A stretch of 64,000 nt of DNA. Source: Bacteroidota bacterium (GTDB taxonomy: Bacteria; Bacteroidota; Bacteroidia; Chitinophagales; Chitinophagaceae). Where the stretch lies: the NCBI GenBank assembly GCA_018268105.1, contig JAFDXG010000146.1, positions 21,516-85,515 on the forward strand, in the 5' to 3' direction. The notes below the pieces were generated by a model. That model was not told where the DNA came from and did no database searches. It worked only from the letters and a program-made list of their open reading frames with translations. Position numbers and translations under genes: made by a program. The number at the start of each line of letters is the position of its first letter. Within the stretch, counting starts at the first letter, position 1. Shown here piece by piece: positions 8,819 through 17,722 of the stretch.

Positions 8819-11257
8819 ATGAGACTAATTTTAATTATCGGATTGTTTATTACAAATTTCAGCAATGTTTTTGCACAATCTAATTCCGGAAGCATCGAAG
8901 GAACTATCACCACTCCGCAGGGATCACCGGTGTCAGGAGTAAATATCAACATAAAGGGTTTAAAAAGATTTACGACAACCAACGACAATGGTTTTTTCCA
9001 GTTCAGATCTGTTCCCTATGGCAATTATATACTTATATATTCTTTTGAAAGAGAGACCAGCAGAGAAGTGCATGTTACGGTTCCGCCACAAAACGATTCA
9101 ACCAGTACTTATAATCTTACACTTAATACCAAAGAGCTGAGTGAAGTGGTTATTCGTATTGGTGGTAGTATTAATAAGGGTATTGCTACAGTCGGAAAGG
9201 CAAATATCCCTCTAATGGATCTGCCGCAGGCAGTAACCATAATCGGACAGAATACCATCCGCAACCAACAGGCTCAACGCCTGAGCGATGTGATGCGGAA
9301 TGTGAACGGTATGTATTTGGGTGGCGCACGCGCAAGTACGCAGGAAACATTTTATGCCCGTGGTTACAACCTCTCTAATACCAATACTTTTAAAAACGGG
9401 TTCAGGGTCAATAGTGGTGTAATGCCCGAAATGAGCTCTATTGAGAATGTTGAGATTCTAAAAGGCGGTGCAGCGTTGTTGTATGGAAATGTGGCACCCG
9501 GTGGGATATTAAATATGGTGACTAAAAAACCTCGTTTCAATTTTGGTGGCGAAGTAAGTATGCGGTCAGGCAGTTTTGGTTTATACAAACCTGCTTTTGA
9601 TATATATGGACCAATCAGCAAATCAGTAGCATACAGGGTAAATGGTACTTACGAAAATGCTAATAGTTATCGCGAAGTAGTACATTCAGAACGTATGTAT
9701 ATCAACCCTTCGTTTTTATTTAAGTTGAGTGAAAAAACAAAACTACTGGTGCAGGCTGACTATCTGCAACACAAGTTCACTCCTGATTTTGGAATTGGTA
9801 CATTGAGTGATAAAGAAAATGTTTTTGGGGGTAAAACTATCCCCGATGTAGGCAGGTCGGCATTCTTTGGTGCTCCCTGGCAATATGCTAAAACAGTTCA
9901 GGCTACTGCCTCCTTAGAGCTGAACCATCGCTTAAATGACAACTGGCAGTTAAGTGTTTTATCAGGCTATCAAAACTATCAGCGTGATTATTTTTCATTG
10001 GAAAGGATACAGGCAGATGTAAACGGGAAATACCTGCGTCCCCTGGGTAAAACCAACAACAGGGAGCATTATTTCAATGTACAGGTTAATATCAACGGTG
10101 AGTTTAAAACAGGCAAATTCAACCATAAAATATTAGTGGGAGCTGATGCCGAAAAATTTACTACCCTAAATCTTACTTCAACTTATACCAGCAAATCAAT
10201 ATACGATACCATCAGCCTCCTCAATCCTTCAGCATACACAGCACGCACTGATATGCCCGACAACTGGAAATGGAATACTTCTGCCAGAACACCAGTGATA
10301 AGTACGGGGATTTATGTACAGGACCTGGTTACTATTACAGAAAAAATTAAAATACTTGCCGGGGTCCGGTGGTCTTTGCAGCAGGCAGATAAAACAAAAA
10401 CAACCTATTTGCAAAAGAACGACTCTGTGGGATATGGAATGATTTTAGTGGACAAAGCTTTCTCGCCTCGTTTAGGAATCGTCTATCGACCCTCTGCAAA
10501 CAATACAATATTCGCCAGTTATTCCAATTCGTTTACTCCTAATTCGTCTGCAAGCGTAACGGATATATATGGCAACCCTTTAAAACCTTCAATTATTGAT
10601 CAGTATGAAGTTGGAATAAAAAATGATTTTTGGGGCGGTTTATTAAGTGCCAATCTTACGCTCTACCGCATAATCAATAATAACCTTACTCAAATGGCTA
10701 TGTATGATAAAGACGGGAACGAGAATAATAATTCCAATTTGCGTGAAATGAGCGGTCAGACAACAAGCGATGGTATTGAGATTGATTTTAAAAGTCAGCC
10801 GGTGAAAGGATGGGATATTATGGCCGGATACAGTTATAATAATATGCGTTACACAAAAACAACCGGCAATGCAGGTAGTTACGTAGAAGGCAAGAGATTA
10901 GTAAACAGTCCTGCTCATACTGCAAATGCAACTGCCTTTTATACCATTCAGAAAGGAATAGTAAAAGGATTGAAGTTTGGTGCTGGCGCTTATTATGTAG
11001 GGGATCGAAACGCAGGCTGGAATCCTGTATACGCATTGAACACTTCCACTAAAGAAGTTTATATCAACGACAGGATGTTTTCCGTCAAGGGTTTTGTAAC
11101 AGTGGATGTTTCAGCAGGCTACAGTTACAAAAAATATTCGCTGTTGGTGAAGCTGGCTAATATTGGCAATACTTACAATTACTACATTCATGAGAACTAC
11201 AGCATTAATCCTATTCCACCCCGTAATTTCATGTTAACAGCAGCCTATAGGTTTTAA
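8819..11257 (+). CDS. TonB-dependent siderophore-type receptor with N-terminal CarbopepD-like domain
   Basis: An 812-residue outer-membrane receptor. A signal peptide (to about residue 20, ending FAQ) is followed by a carboxypeptidase-regulatory-like domain (about 24-105). The plug domain (about 125-235) includes PLMDLPQAVTIIGQ and GGAALLYGNVAPGGILNMVT, the pattern of FhuA/FecA-type siderophore receptors rather than SusC. The 22-strand barrel ends with the aromatic NFMLTAAYRF. It should import a ferric chelate with TonB energy. It is transcribed divergently from the acylase, across a 252-base gap in which I cannot identify a clear Fur box. Confidence 0.9.
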   Translation: MRLILIIGLFITNFSNVFAQSNSGSIEGTITTPQGSPVSGVNINIKGLKRFTTTNDNGFFQFRSVPYGNYILIYSFERETSREVHVTVPPQNDSTSTYNLTLNTKELSEVVIRIGGSINKGIATVGKANIPLMDLPQAVTIIGQNTIRNQQAQRLSDVMRNVNGMYLGGARASTQETFYARGYNLSNTNTFKNGFRVNSGVMPEMSSIENVEILKGGAALLYGNVAPGGILNMVTKKPRFNFGGEVSMRSGSFGLYKPAFDIYGPISKSVAYRVNGTYENANSYREVVHSERMYINPSFLFKLSEKTKLLVQADYLQHKFTPDFGIGTLSDKENVFGGKTIPDVGRSAFFGAPWQYAKTVQATASLELNHRLNDNWQLSVLSGYQNYQRDYFSLERIQADVNGKYLRPLGKTNNREHYFNVQVNINGEFKTGKFNHKILVGADAEKFTTLNLTSTYTSKSIYDTISLLNPSAYTARTDMPDNWKWNTSARTPVISTGIYVQDLVTITEKIKILAGVRWSLQQADKTKTTYLQKNDSVGYGMILVDKAFSPRLGIVYRPSANNTIFASYSNSFTPNSSASVTDIYGNPLKPSIIDQYEVGIKNDFWGGLLSANLTLYRIINNNLTQMAMYDKDGNENNNSNLREMSGQTTSDGIEIDFKSQPVKGWDIMAGYSYNNMRYTKTTGNAGSYVEGKRLVNSPAHTANATAFYTIQKGIVKGLKFGAGAYYVGDRNAGWNPVYALNTSTKEVYINDRMFSVKGFVTVDVSAGYSYKKYSLLVKLANIGNTYNYYIHENYSINPIPPRNFMLTAAYRF

Positions 11258-11280
11258 ACAGATTTTCGATTAAAAATAAA

Positions 11281-11325
11281 ATAAGCCGAACCTTGTCTTT
11301 TTCGATTTGACAAGGTTTGGCTTAT
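11281..11325 (+). terminator. Strong inverted repeat downstream of the TonB receptor
   Basis: ATAAGCCGAACCTTGTC (11281-11297) pairs with GACAAGGTTTGGCTTAT (11309-11325): a 17-pair stem with one G-T wobble and an 11-base loop. No T-run follows on either strand, so it may be a poor intrinsic terminator, an mRNA 3' stabiliser, or an attenuator ahead of miaE. Confidence 0.5.
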
Positions 11326-11390
11326 ACATGTTAAATGAAATACAATCTTCTTTGTTATTTTGCATCATCATACCAGTAAAATATCAAATA

Positions 11391-11996
11391 ATGAATGAAG
11401 CGGATGTAAAAAATATATTAGGTTTACAATTACCCACAGATCCAAGATGGGCCGACCTTGCAGCGCTCAGACTCGAAGATATCCTTACAGACCATGCCTA
11501 TTGCGAACAAAAAGCGGCTACCAGTTGTATATCACTTATTCAAAAATATTCAGATAGGGAACGGTTGGTTACCGAACTCTCTCCAATTGTAACAGAAGAG
11601 TGGGGGCATTTTCGTCTTGTGCTGGCTGAACTGCAAAAAAGGAAACTCACTCTCGGTAAACAACGAAAAGATGTTTATGTAAATAAATTACTTGAGTTTC
11701 AAAAAAAAGGCGGTAGCCCCGAGGAACGTTTTCTGGATCAGTTACTGACCATGGCATTGATAGAAGCCCGTAGTTGCGAACGTTTTAAAAGACTTAGTGA
11801 AGGACTTGATGACAACTATCTGAGGAATTTTTATCGCCGTTTCATGGAAAGTGAAGCCGGTCATTATACTTTATTTATTGATCTTGCTGAAACCTATATT
11901 GACAAAACCAAAGTACGTAACAGATGGAATGAGTGGCTCACATACGAAGCCGGGATAATGAAAGAAATGGAATTAAGGGGGGACCGGATTCATTGA
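11391..11996 (+). CDS. miaE: tRNA 2-methylthio-N6-isopentenyl adenosine-37 hydroxylase MiaE
   Basis: About 201 residues from the ATG at 11391 (MNEADVKNILGL); the frame is open further upstream but that part overlaps the hairpin and has no family-like sequence. MiaE is a ferritin-like di-iron monooxygenase that hydroxylates the isopentenyl side chain of ms2i6A37 in tRNA. The metal-binding helices are visible: TEEWGHF, IEARSCERF, and ESEAGHY near residue 160 (E-x-x-H motifs). The N-terminal block DPRWADLAALRLEDILTDHA is characteristic. The reaction needs oxygen. It appears monocistronic. Confidence 0.9.
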   Translation: MNEADVKNILGLQLPTDPRWADLAALRLEDILTDHAYCEQKAATSCISLIQKYSDRERLVTELSPIVTEEWGHFRLVLAELQKRKLTLGKQRKDVYVNKLLEFQKKGGSPEERFLDQLLTMALIEARSCERFKRLSEGLDDNYLRNFYRRFMESEAGHYTLFIDLAETYIDKTKVRNRWNEWLTYEAGIMKEMELRGDRIH

Positions 11997-12105
11997 TGGT
12001 ACTTTTGTAGTATAGCAGACATATCCAGCTTTAACATAACCTGTATATAATAAACTATAAATTGCAGCCGTTTTATCGTTTTGATTACAACATCAATAGA
12101 TACAC

Positions 12106-12567
12106 ATGAAAAAAATTCTTTTGTTTTTATCTGTCCTTTGTGTGGTTCAATTGTCCGCACAAAATAAAAACAAAAAACCTGCAACTTCTGCACTGTCATT
12201 ACCTAAAATCGTGGTATCTATCGGGAATACAACCGGAGGTAATATCTCAGCCGAATCGTTATCAAAAATCGTTGACTCCGCATTAACTGCTAAAGATGCG
12301 AATGGAAATCATTACGCTATTGTCCGCTTCAGGGTCTTATATAAATTTAAAAGCACCTACCAGGATCAGAATACCGGTGAGAAAAAAGTTACAGATGATA
12401 TGCGTACCAACAATTTTGCTAATACATCAGTAATGCCTGAGTTGTGGCGGCAGAGTATCAAAGACAATATAAAATCCGGCGATGAAATGATTATTGATGA
12501 GATCATTGTAAAATTAAAAAACGGAAGCAAAATTATGGCGCCCTCGATTACACTTAAAGTGATATAG
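12106..12567 (+). CDS. Small exported protein resembling the C-terminal domain of GldM
   Basis: A 153-residue protein with a clear signal peptide (cut near QLSAQ). The mature part has IVVSIGNTTGGNISAESLSK, a central beta region (YAIVRFRVLYKF), MPELWRQSIKDNIKSGDEM, and IIDEIIVKLKNGSKIMAPSI. The order GGNI, strand, helix near a lysine-glycine-aspartate turn, then an II-DEI strand resembles one of the terminal domains of GldM, the periplasmic shaft of the type IX secretion/gliding motor. Full GldM is about 500 residues with an N-terminal membrane anchor, both missing here. The likeness is my reading of the sequence and needs a profile search. No other gld genes lie nearby. Confidence 0.5.
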   Translation: MKKILLFLSVLCVVQLSAQNKNKKPATSALSLPKIVVSIGNTTGGNISAESLSKIVDSALTAKDANGNHYAIVRFRVLYKFKSTYQDQNTGEKKVTDDMRTNNFANTSVMPELWRQSIKDNIKSGDEMIIDEIIVKLKNGSKIMAPSITLKVI

Positions 12568-12584
12568 GGGGAAAGGCTAAGATC

Positions 12585-12707
12585 TGTCAGCTTTCAGCAG
12601 TCAGCAGTCAATGTCTATAACTAAAAACCTGAAAGCTGATACCTGATACCTGAAAGCTGATACCTGAAAGCTGATACCTGATACCTGATACCTGAAAGCT
12701 TACTGTC
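12585..12707. repeat. Heptamer-like tandem repeat (CTGATAC/CTGAAAG)
   Basis: Between two convergent genes the words CTGATAC and CTGAAAG recur about ten times in irregular order (12631-12704), preceded by a CAGCTTTCAGCAGTCAGCAGTCA stretch. It is the same family as 5995-6120. The tract runs into the last codons of the minus-strand gene whose stop is at 12700. Confidence 0.8.
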
Positions 12708-13617
12708 TGAAATCAAATTTTCCTTCTTTCAGCGGTTTCTCCACCGGTGCCTGCCCATCCTGGAGTTTGTAGGTAAATACTTTGTCTACGTGCAGCCATT
12801 TCCCGTTTTCCCATTTAAAGCCTTCGTAGTCGCCATCAGGAATATAAGTATATTTTTTTTCGGGTTGATTATTTTCTGAAATGAGATGATCATAGATAAT
12901 CATTTTCATTTCATCATCATAGCGAATACTCGCATTGCCCTCTTTTTTATACTCAATTGTGAACCGTGTTTGTACAGGTTTCGGTACCTGATCTTTTGCA
13001 AAACTGAAAAATGGACCACCAAATACCGGTCTGCCCTGTTCATCAAAATGAAGGACTTCAATCCGTTTCTTTGTGCTTCGGATATTGTTTTCGTCATAAC
13101 CGAAGAGGGTGTAATACTTTTTCCCGTTATAATTATTCTCTAATATCCGGTAATATATTGCTCCCACCCAGTTCATGTTTGTAGTAGTGATGTGATCTGT
13201 ATTGGTAAGCAGGGGAGTTTTGTCAAGCAGAGGATAGAGTTGCAAAGATCCGTCTTTAGTATTGATTTGAATTGCACCGTGCCTGCGAAAAGTATTTTCG
13301 TCTTTTACAACTTGCCAGGTAAAAATCCTGAAGCTGCTGTCGGGAGCATACAGACGCGAAATAGTTTGTAATGAATCAAAAGGATAGTAGAAGGAGTGGG
13401 GTTCTTTAAGCGCCCTTACAAGCATTTTAGTAAATATGCTGTCTGACCTGAAACGGTCTGCCGCTTCTCTTGCATTTACAATATTAAAAGCATAAGTTTT
13501 CATTGAATCTTCATGCTGCTTAAATGCAGAAAAGGATTTCCCCGAAGATTGCGCCTGCATGCTTATTACTATAAGATTCAGGACAAACAAATAAATATAC
13601 TTCCGGATATGTTTCAT
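12700..13617 (-). CDS. Exported protein of unknown function
   Basis: A 305-residue protein with a signal peptide (about 1-22, ending MQAQ). The mature part is soluble and mixed alpha/beta, with many aromatic and charged residues. It contains an ITTTNMNWVGAIYYRILENN segment and a closing tract with EGFKWENGKWLHVDKVF. Similar secreted or periplasmic proteins occur singly across Bacteroidota, but I do not recognise a named family. There is no sorting domain or lipobox. It ends in a repeat tract and starts about 180 bases from the agmatine deiminase gene on the same strand. Confidence 0.7.
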   Translation of the reverse strand: MKHIRKYIYLFVLNLIVISMQAQSSGKSFSAFKQHEDSMKTYAFNIVNAREAADRFRSDSIFTKMLVRALKEPHSFYYPFDSLQTISRLYAPDSSFRIFTWQVVKDENTFRRHGAIQINTKDGSLQLYPLLDKTPLLTNTDHITTTNMNWVGAIYYRILENNYNGKKYYTLFGYDENNIRSTKKRIEVLHFDEQGRPVFGGPFFSFAKDQVPKPVQTRFTIEYKKEGNASIRYDDEMKMIIYDHLISENNQPEKKYTYIPDGDYEGFKWENGKWLHVDKVFTYKLQDGQAPVEKPLKEGKFDFRQ

Positions 13618-13704
13618 TTATATAGCTGGTTACGAAAATACTAACATTGGCGGTTATCAACGGTAAATATCAGGTCTTAGTGTTTAAAGTTTTGATAAAA
13701 TGGA

Positions 13705-13795
13705 ATGGGGGCATGAGCTATTAGCGATGAGCATTGAGCGTTGGGCGATGGGAATCGTGTTCCAAATAACCATAACTCATTGCCCATAGCCACAG
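13705..13795. repeat. GAGC/GCGATGAGCATTGAGC-type intergenic repeat
   Basis: A short degenerate tract of ATGAGC, TTAGCGATGAGC, ATTGAGCGTTGGGCGATGGG followed by an approximate inverted copy (CTCATTGCCCATAGC). It abuts the 3' end of the agmatine deiminase gene. Confidence 0.55.
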
Positions 13796-13798
13796 CCT

Positions 13799-14908
13799 TT
13801 ATACCATCGGCTCCTGCTGGCTCAGGCAATGAAAACTACCCAATCCCCAAATTATATCTGTTGAGTCTATACCAACAACTTGCCGGGAAGGAAAACAACC
13901 TTGTATAATTTTTAATGCCTTATCGTCATTTTTGCAGCGAAAAGTGGGGACAACAACTGCGGCATTGCAGATATAGAAATTAGCATAAGAAGCCGGCAGT
14001 CGCTGATCTTCGTAAACAACAGCTGAAGGCATCGGAAGTTCTATGATATTCAGTTGTTTTCCATTGAGTAGCCGCATTTCTTTCAGCTCTTTCAGATTGG
14101 TTTGCAGTAATGCATAGTTGTCATCATGCTTATTTTCTTCTACTACCGTTAGTACGGTATCTTCATTTACAAACCTTACCGTGTCATCTATATGCCCGTC
14201 TGTGTCATCGCCCACAATACCTTCGCTTACCCACAGTATCTGATCTGCACCATAGTAATGATGCAAATAAGATTCGATCTGCTCCTGGCTAAGCTGTGGG
14301 TTGCGGTTGGGATTGAGCAGGCATGAGGTTGATGTAAGTATGGTCCCATTTCCGTTAAATTCCACGGAACCCCCTTCCATCACTATTCCCGGATGAAAAA
14401 CCGGGATATTGTATGCATCGGCAATAAGAGAGGGTATAATATCATCAAGTTCATAAGGGGGATATTTATTGCCCCATGCATTGTATCCCCAGTCAATAAT
14501 TATTTTTTTTTGCTCAGCCTGCGGATTAATAAGAAATGCAGGACCATGATCGCGGCACCATGCATCATTGGTTGGATGCAGATAAAATGCAATCTTATTC
14601 ATATCCACCCCCGCTTTTTCAAGACGGGCAGTTGCATCAGCCCTCATGGCCTCATTGTTTACATTGATATGAACACTTTCTCCCTGTGAGACTACTTTTA
14701 TAAATGCAGTATAAGGTGCATAAATGGTTTCAATTTTTCCGGGCCAAGAAGCTTCTTTGTGCGGCCAACTGAGCCAGGTGGCGCTATGGGGTGCAAATTC
14801 TGCAGGGAAATAATACCCGAGTTTTTGGGGTGTTTTAAAATCAAAAAAATTAGGGGCTGAAAAAGTATTCTGTGTATGCTGTTGTTGTTTAATGCCTTTG
14901 TTGCTCAC
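13799..14908 (-). CDS. aguA: Agmatine deiminase
   Basis: A 369-residue guanidino-group-modifying enzyme that converts agmatine to N-carbamoylputrescine and ammonia. Motifs seen: TWLSWPHKEASWPG near residue 44, WCRDHGP (117-123) in the substrate pocket, MEGGSVEFNG, GHIDDTVRF (238-246) with the catalytic histidine and aspartate, and the C-terminal FHCLSQQEP with the nucleophilic Cys361. Length is normal for the family. The gene lies 65 bases downstream of the N-carbamoylputrescine amidase gene on the same strand, so the two steps of the pathway are probably co-transcribed. The cytoplasmic location is inferred from the lack of a signal peptide. Confidence 0.95.
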   Translation of the reverse strand: MSNKGIKQQQHTQNTFSAPNFFDFKTPQKLGYYFPAEFAPHSATWLSWPHKEASWPGKIETIYAPYTAFIKVVSQGESVHINVNNEAMRADATARLEKAGVDMNKIAFYLHPTNDAWCRDHGPAFLINPQAEQKKIIIDWGYNAWGNKYPPYELDDIIPSLIADAYNIPVFHPGIVMEGGSVEFNGNGTILTSTSCLLNPNRNPQLSQEQIESYLHHYYGADQILWVSEGIVGDDTDGHIDDTVRFVNEDTVLTVVEENKHDDNYALLQTNLKELKEMRLLNGKQLNIIELPMPSAVVYEDQRLPASYANFYICNAAVVVPTFRCKNDDKALKIIQGCFPSRQVVGIDSTDIIWGLGSFHCLSQQEPMV

Positions 14909-14973
14909 CTGTTGTTATTTTGAAATAGCCGAAATAAAGAAAAGATGGTTTTACCGCTGTATACTCTGCTCTG

Positions 14974-15849
14974 TTATTCTTCGTCAATATATCGTTTGGT
15001 AATGGGTTGATAACTGTCAATTCGCCTGTCTCTCAGAAATGGCCAATGCGTTCTGTATTGATCTGTTTTCTTAGTATCAATATTCACCACGGCTACCTCT
15101 TCTTTGTCATGTGGTGCTTTGTAGATAACACTTCCAAATGGATTAGCGACGAATGATCCGCCCCAGAATTTCATGGCGCCATCCTGTTCATATCCCGTGC
15201 GGTTTACACTTACTACATGCACTCCATTTGCAACGGCATGACTGCGTTGAATAGTTTGCCATGCATTGTATTGCTCAGTATTAGTGGCTTCGTCCTGGGA
15301 AGCAGCCCAGCCAATTGCTGTTGGGTAAAACAGGATTTCTGCGCCCATCAAAGCAGTAATTCTTGCTGCTTCCGGGTACCACTGATCCCAGCATATAAGC
15401 ACACCTATAGCTGCATATTTTGTTTTGAACACCTTGTATCCAAGATCACCTGGTGTAAAATAAAATTTTTCGTAATACGCAGGGTCATCCGGTATATGCA
15501 TCTTTCTGTACTTACCCAGGTAGGTACCATCGGCATCTATCACTGCTGTGGTATTATGATATAAACCTTCTGCTCTTTTTTCAAAAAGGGAAGCTATAAT
15601 TACAATATTTTTTTCTTTGGCAATTTTACTAAGTAAATCAGATGACGGGCCGGGTATAGATTCTGCCAGTTCAAAATGTTTGTAGTCTTCCACATCGCAA
15701 AAGTACAATGAAGTAAATAGTTCCTGGAGGCATACGATTTGTGCCCCTTTATCTGCAGCTTCTTTCACTTTTTCAACCGCTTTATTGAGGTTTTCCGTTT
15801 TGTCGGCAGAACAAGTCATCTGCACCAGTCCAACATTTAATATTGCCAT
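14974..15849 (-). CDS. aguB: N-carbamoylputrescine amidase
   Basis: A 291-residue nitrilase-superfamily enzyme that hydrolyses N-carbamoylputrescine to putrescine, CO2 and ammonia. The catalytic triad is visible as Glu43 (LQELFTS), Lys116 (YRKMHIPDD) and Cys153 (LICWDQWYPEAAR). The signature MHIPDDPAYYEKFYFTPGD and the GWAASQDEATNTEQYNAWQT region are typical of AguB rather than of other nitrilases. It is first in the putative aguB-aguA operon; the window shows no arginine decarboxylase nearby to supply agmatine. Confidence 0.94.
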   Translation of the reverse strand: MAILNVGLVQMTCSADKTENLNKAVEKVKEAADKGAQIVCLQELFTSLYFCDVEDYKHFELAESIPGPSSDLLSKIAKEKNIVIIASLFEKRAEGLYHNTTAVIDADGTYLGKYRKMHIPDDPAYYEKFYFTPGDLGYKVFKTKYAAIGVLICWDQWYPEAARITALMGAEILFYPTAIGWAASQDEATNTEQYNAWQTIQRSHAVANGVHVVSVNRTGYEQDGAMKFWGGSFVANPFGSVIYKAPHDKEEVAVVNIDTKKTDQYRTHWPFLRDRRIDSYQPITKRYIDEE

Positions 15850-15990
15850 ATTTTTTTGCTTAAAACCGCAAAAATAAAATCTTATATCGAAATATGCCGG
15901 AATAAATAAAGCTGTTCATTTTTTAATGACGTATTATTTCTTAATACCTGTTTTATTGAAAGAAATTTTATTTACCAGTTTCAGGAAGCC

Positions 15991-17703
15991 CTAAATCCAT
16001 ACTGATGGTTTATTTGGTTTCTTTTTTAAGGGTTGCTGTTGTTGATATAAGTTGTCTGCTCTGTCAGTGTTTATTGGAATGGTCTTTCTGTTTAATATGT
16101 GCTCTCCTGAATGTTTTTGCAGACTACCAGGTGCTAAAGCAGGTAGTTCATCCAGAATCATTAACTCCAATTGCCGACCATTGAGTAATTGTTGTTCTTT
16201 AGCTTGTTTTAGCCATTTCGTTAGACTTGTTGCGGATAAAGAGTCAACTAATCTGAGTTGACTATTGAGGAGTTTGATACGCTTTTCAAATTGGTGTTGA
16301 GTTGCTTTTTGCCACTCCAAACCTGTATTGTTGTGATCTGAAAACTCCATTTCAGCAAATTCCGGAGTTTCAAAATGGTAAGTCCTGGTAAGGGGTTCAA
16401 AATCATCAAAAGGTGCAGGTGGTACGGATGGTGCGGGGGGAATAATTTCATCGGGTACAAATGAAGGAGGTAGAGGTTTTAATGGCTCAATAGCTGTGAT
16501 TTCAGACGTAACCGGATTGACAATTATTTTTTTGGTAATGTTAATAGTCTTTTGATCGGGTGATATAGTTAATGTTTTTTCATGGTTAATGATTTTCTTC
16601 CCAATGATAGTAATTGAATTAATATTTTTTTTTGATTCCGTCTTTACCGAAAATTGTCCATCATGTTTTGTATGGCTATTGATATGCTGATCAGGCGTCA
16701 ACCAGGCTATTGATATCAGGAAGAATGCAATACATACAAAAACAAATATTTCCTGGCCGTAATTAAAATTGGTGGTTCTTACATTCATGATTCGTTTTAC
16801 ACGGCTCAATAATTGATTATCGTTACCGGTAGCTGCAACGGCTATTGGTTGTATTCCGATACGCATTTTTTCGAGAGACAGTAAAGCAGAAGCATAACCA
16901 TGTGCATCGCAGTTATATTGAAGTGCCAGGTCGTCACAGCAATGCTCTCTTTCTTTTCTTATGCTTTTGCCAAGCAAATGCACAAATGGATTAAAAAATA
17001 GAACGGTTTCAATGACAGATACAACAATATTGATAAAATAGTCATTTCGCCTGATGTGGGCCAATTCATGCAATAATATTGATTCCATCTGGGATGGTGT
17101 CAGTTGGTTGAAAGCTGCAATTGGGATTAAAATAACCGGTTTAAAATAAGCAAGGGTAGCAGGAACATTTATATATTCACTAAAAAATATTTTTACTTTT
17201 CGTTTAATGCCTATATGTGAAGCATACTGGTTTATATATTTTATCCAATAGGGGGTTGCTTCCTGCAATCCTATTGTTCTCATCTTCCTCGAAAAAAGAT
17301 AGGCATTTACCAGCTTAACAACCAGGAAAAACAACACTATGAGATATGCAGTTGAAAAATAGGGCAAATAAGAGCTAAGCAATTCAAATAAATGGTGATG
17401 TGAAGTGCTGTTTTGTATTGCCAGCAAAGCTTTTGCTGCTTCACTACTAATGGTGGAAAGACCTGTTGCAGACCGGGTAAGTTGTATAATTGCCGAATAG
17501 TTTTGAACAAGAGTGATGGCAAACCAGAAAAAAGAGATGCCGGTGGCAAGTACTGCCAGATTATGCCGAAAAACAGGAGTATTTCGTTTGTCTGTATGAG
17601 CAGCCAGTTGATAAATCAACCAAAGCAGCGCCGCCTGCCACAGGCTGGAAAAAATTGTCCATCCCAATGCTATTAAAAACGGGGAGTTATACAGCGCAGT
17701 CAT
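15991..17703 (-). CDS. BlaR1/MecR1-like M56 membrane metalloprotease, no beta-lactam sensor domain
   Basis: A 570-residue protein with an N-terminal membrane-embedded M56 peptidase domain (helices near 8-35, 48-70, 112-140 and 315-335) and the zinc site HELAH (212-216) in LLHELAHIRRNDY. In BlaR1 this protease is activated by a C-terminal penicillin-binding domain and inactivates BlaI. Here the region after residue 340 is a proline-rich, low-complexity segment (PLPPSFVPDEIIPPAPSVPP) followed by a predicted helical tail, and I find no serine-active penicillin-binding fold. The signal sensed is therefore unknown. It lies 19 bases downstream of the BlaI-like repressor gene. Confidence 0.88.
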   Translation of the reverse strand: MTALYNSPFLIALGWTIFSSLWQAALLWLIYQLAAHTDKRNTPVFRHNLAVLATGISFFWFAITLVQNYSAIIQLTRSATGLSTISSEAAKALLAIQNSTSHHHLFELLSSYLPYFSTAYLIVLFFLVVKLVNAYLFSRKMRTIGLQEATPYWIKYINQYASHIGIKRKVKIFFSEYINVPATLAYFKPVILIPIAAFNQLTPSQMESILLHELAHIRRNDYFINIVVSVIETVLFFNPFVHLLGKSIRKEREHCCDDLALQYNCDAHGYASALLSLEKMRIGIQPIAVAATGNDNQLLSRVKRIMNVRTTNFNYGQEIFVFVCIAFFLISIAWLTPDQHINSHTKHDGQFSVKTESKKNINSITIIGKKIINHEKTLTISPDQKTINITKKIIVNPVTSEITAIEPLKPLPPSFVPDEIIPPAPSVPPAPFDDFEPLTRTYHFETPEFAEMEFSDHNNTGLEWQKATQHQFEKRIKLLNSQLRLVDSLSATSLTKWLKQAKEQQLLNGRQLELMILDELPALAPGSLQKHSGEHILNRKTIPINTDRADNLYQQQQPLKKKPNKPSVWI

Positions 17704-17722
17704 TTTTTATAAGTTTTTAAAC

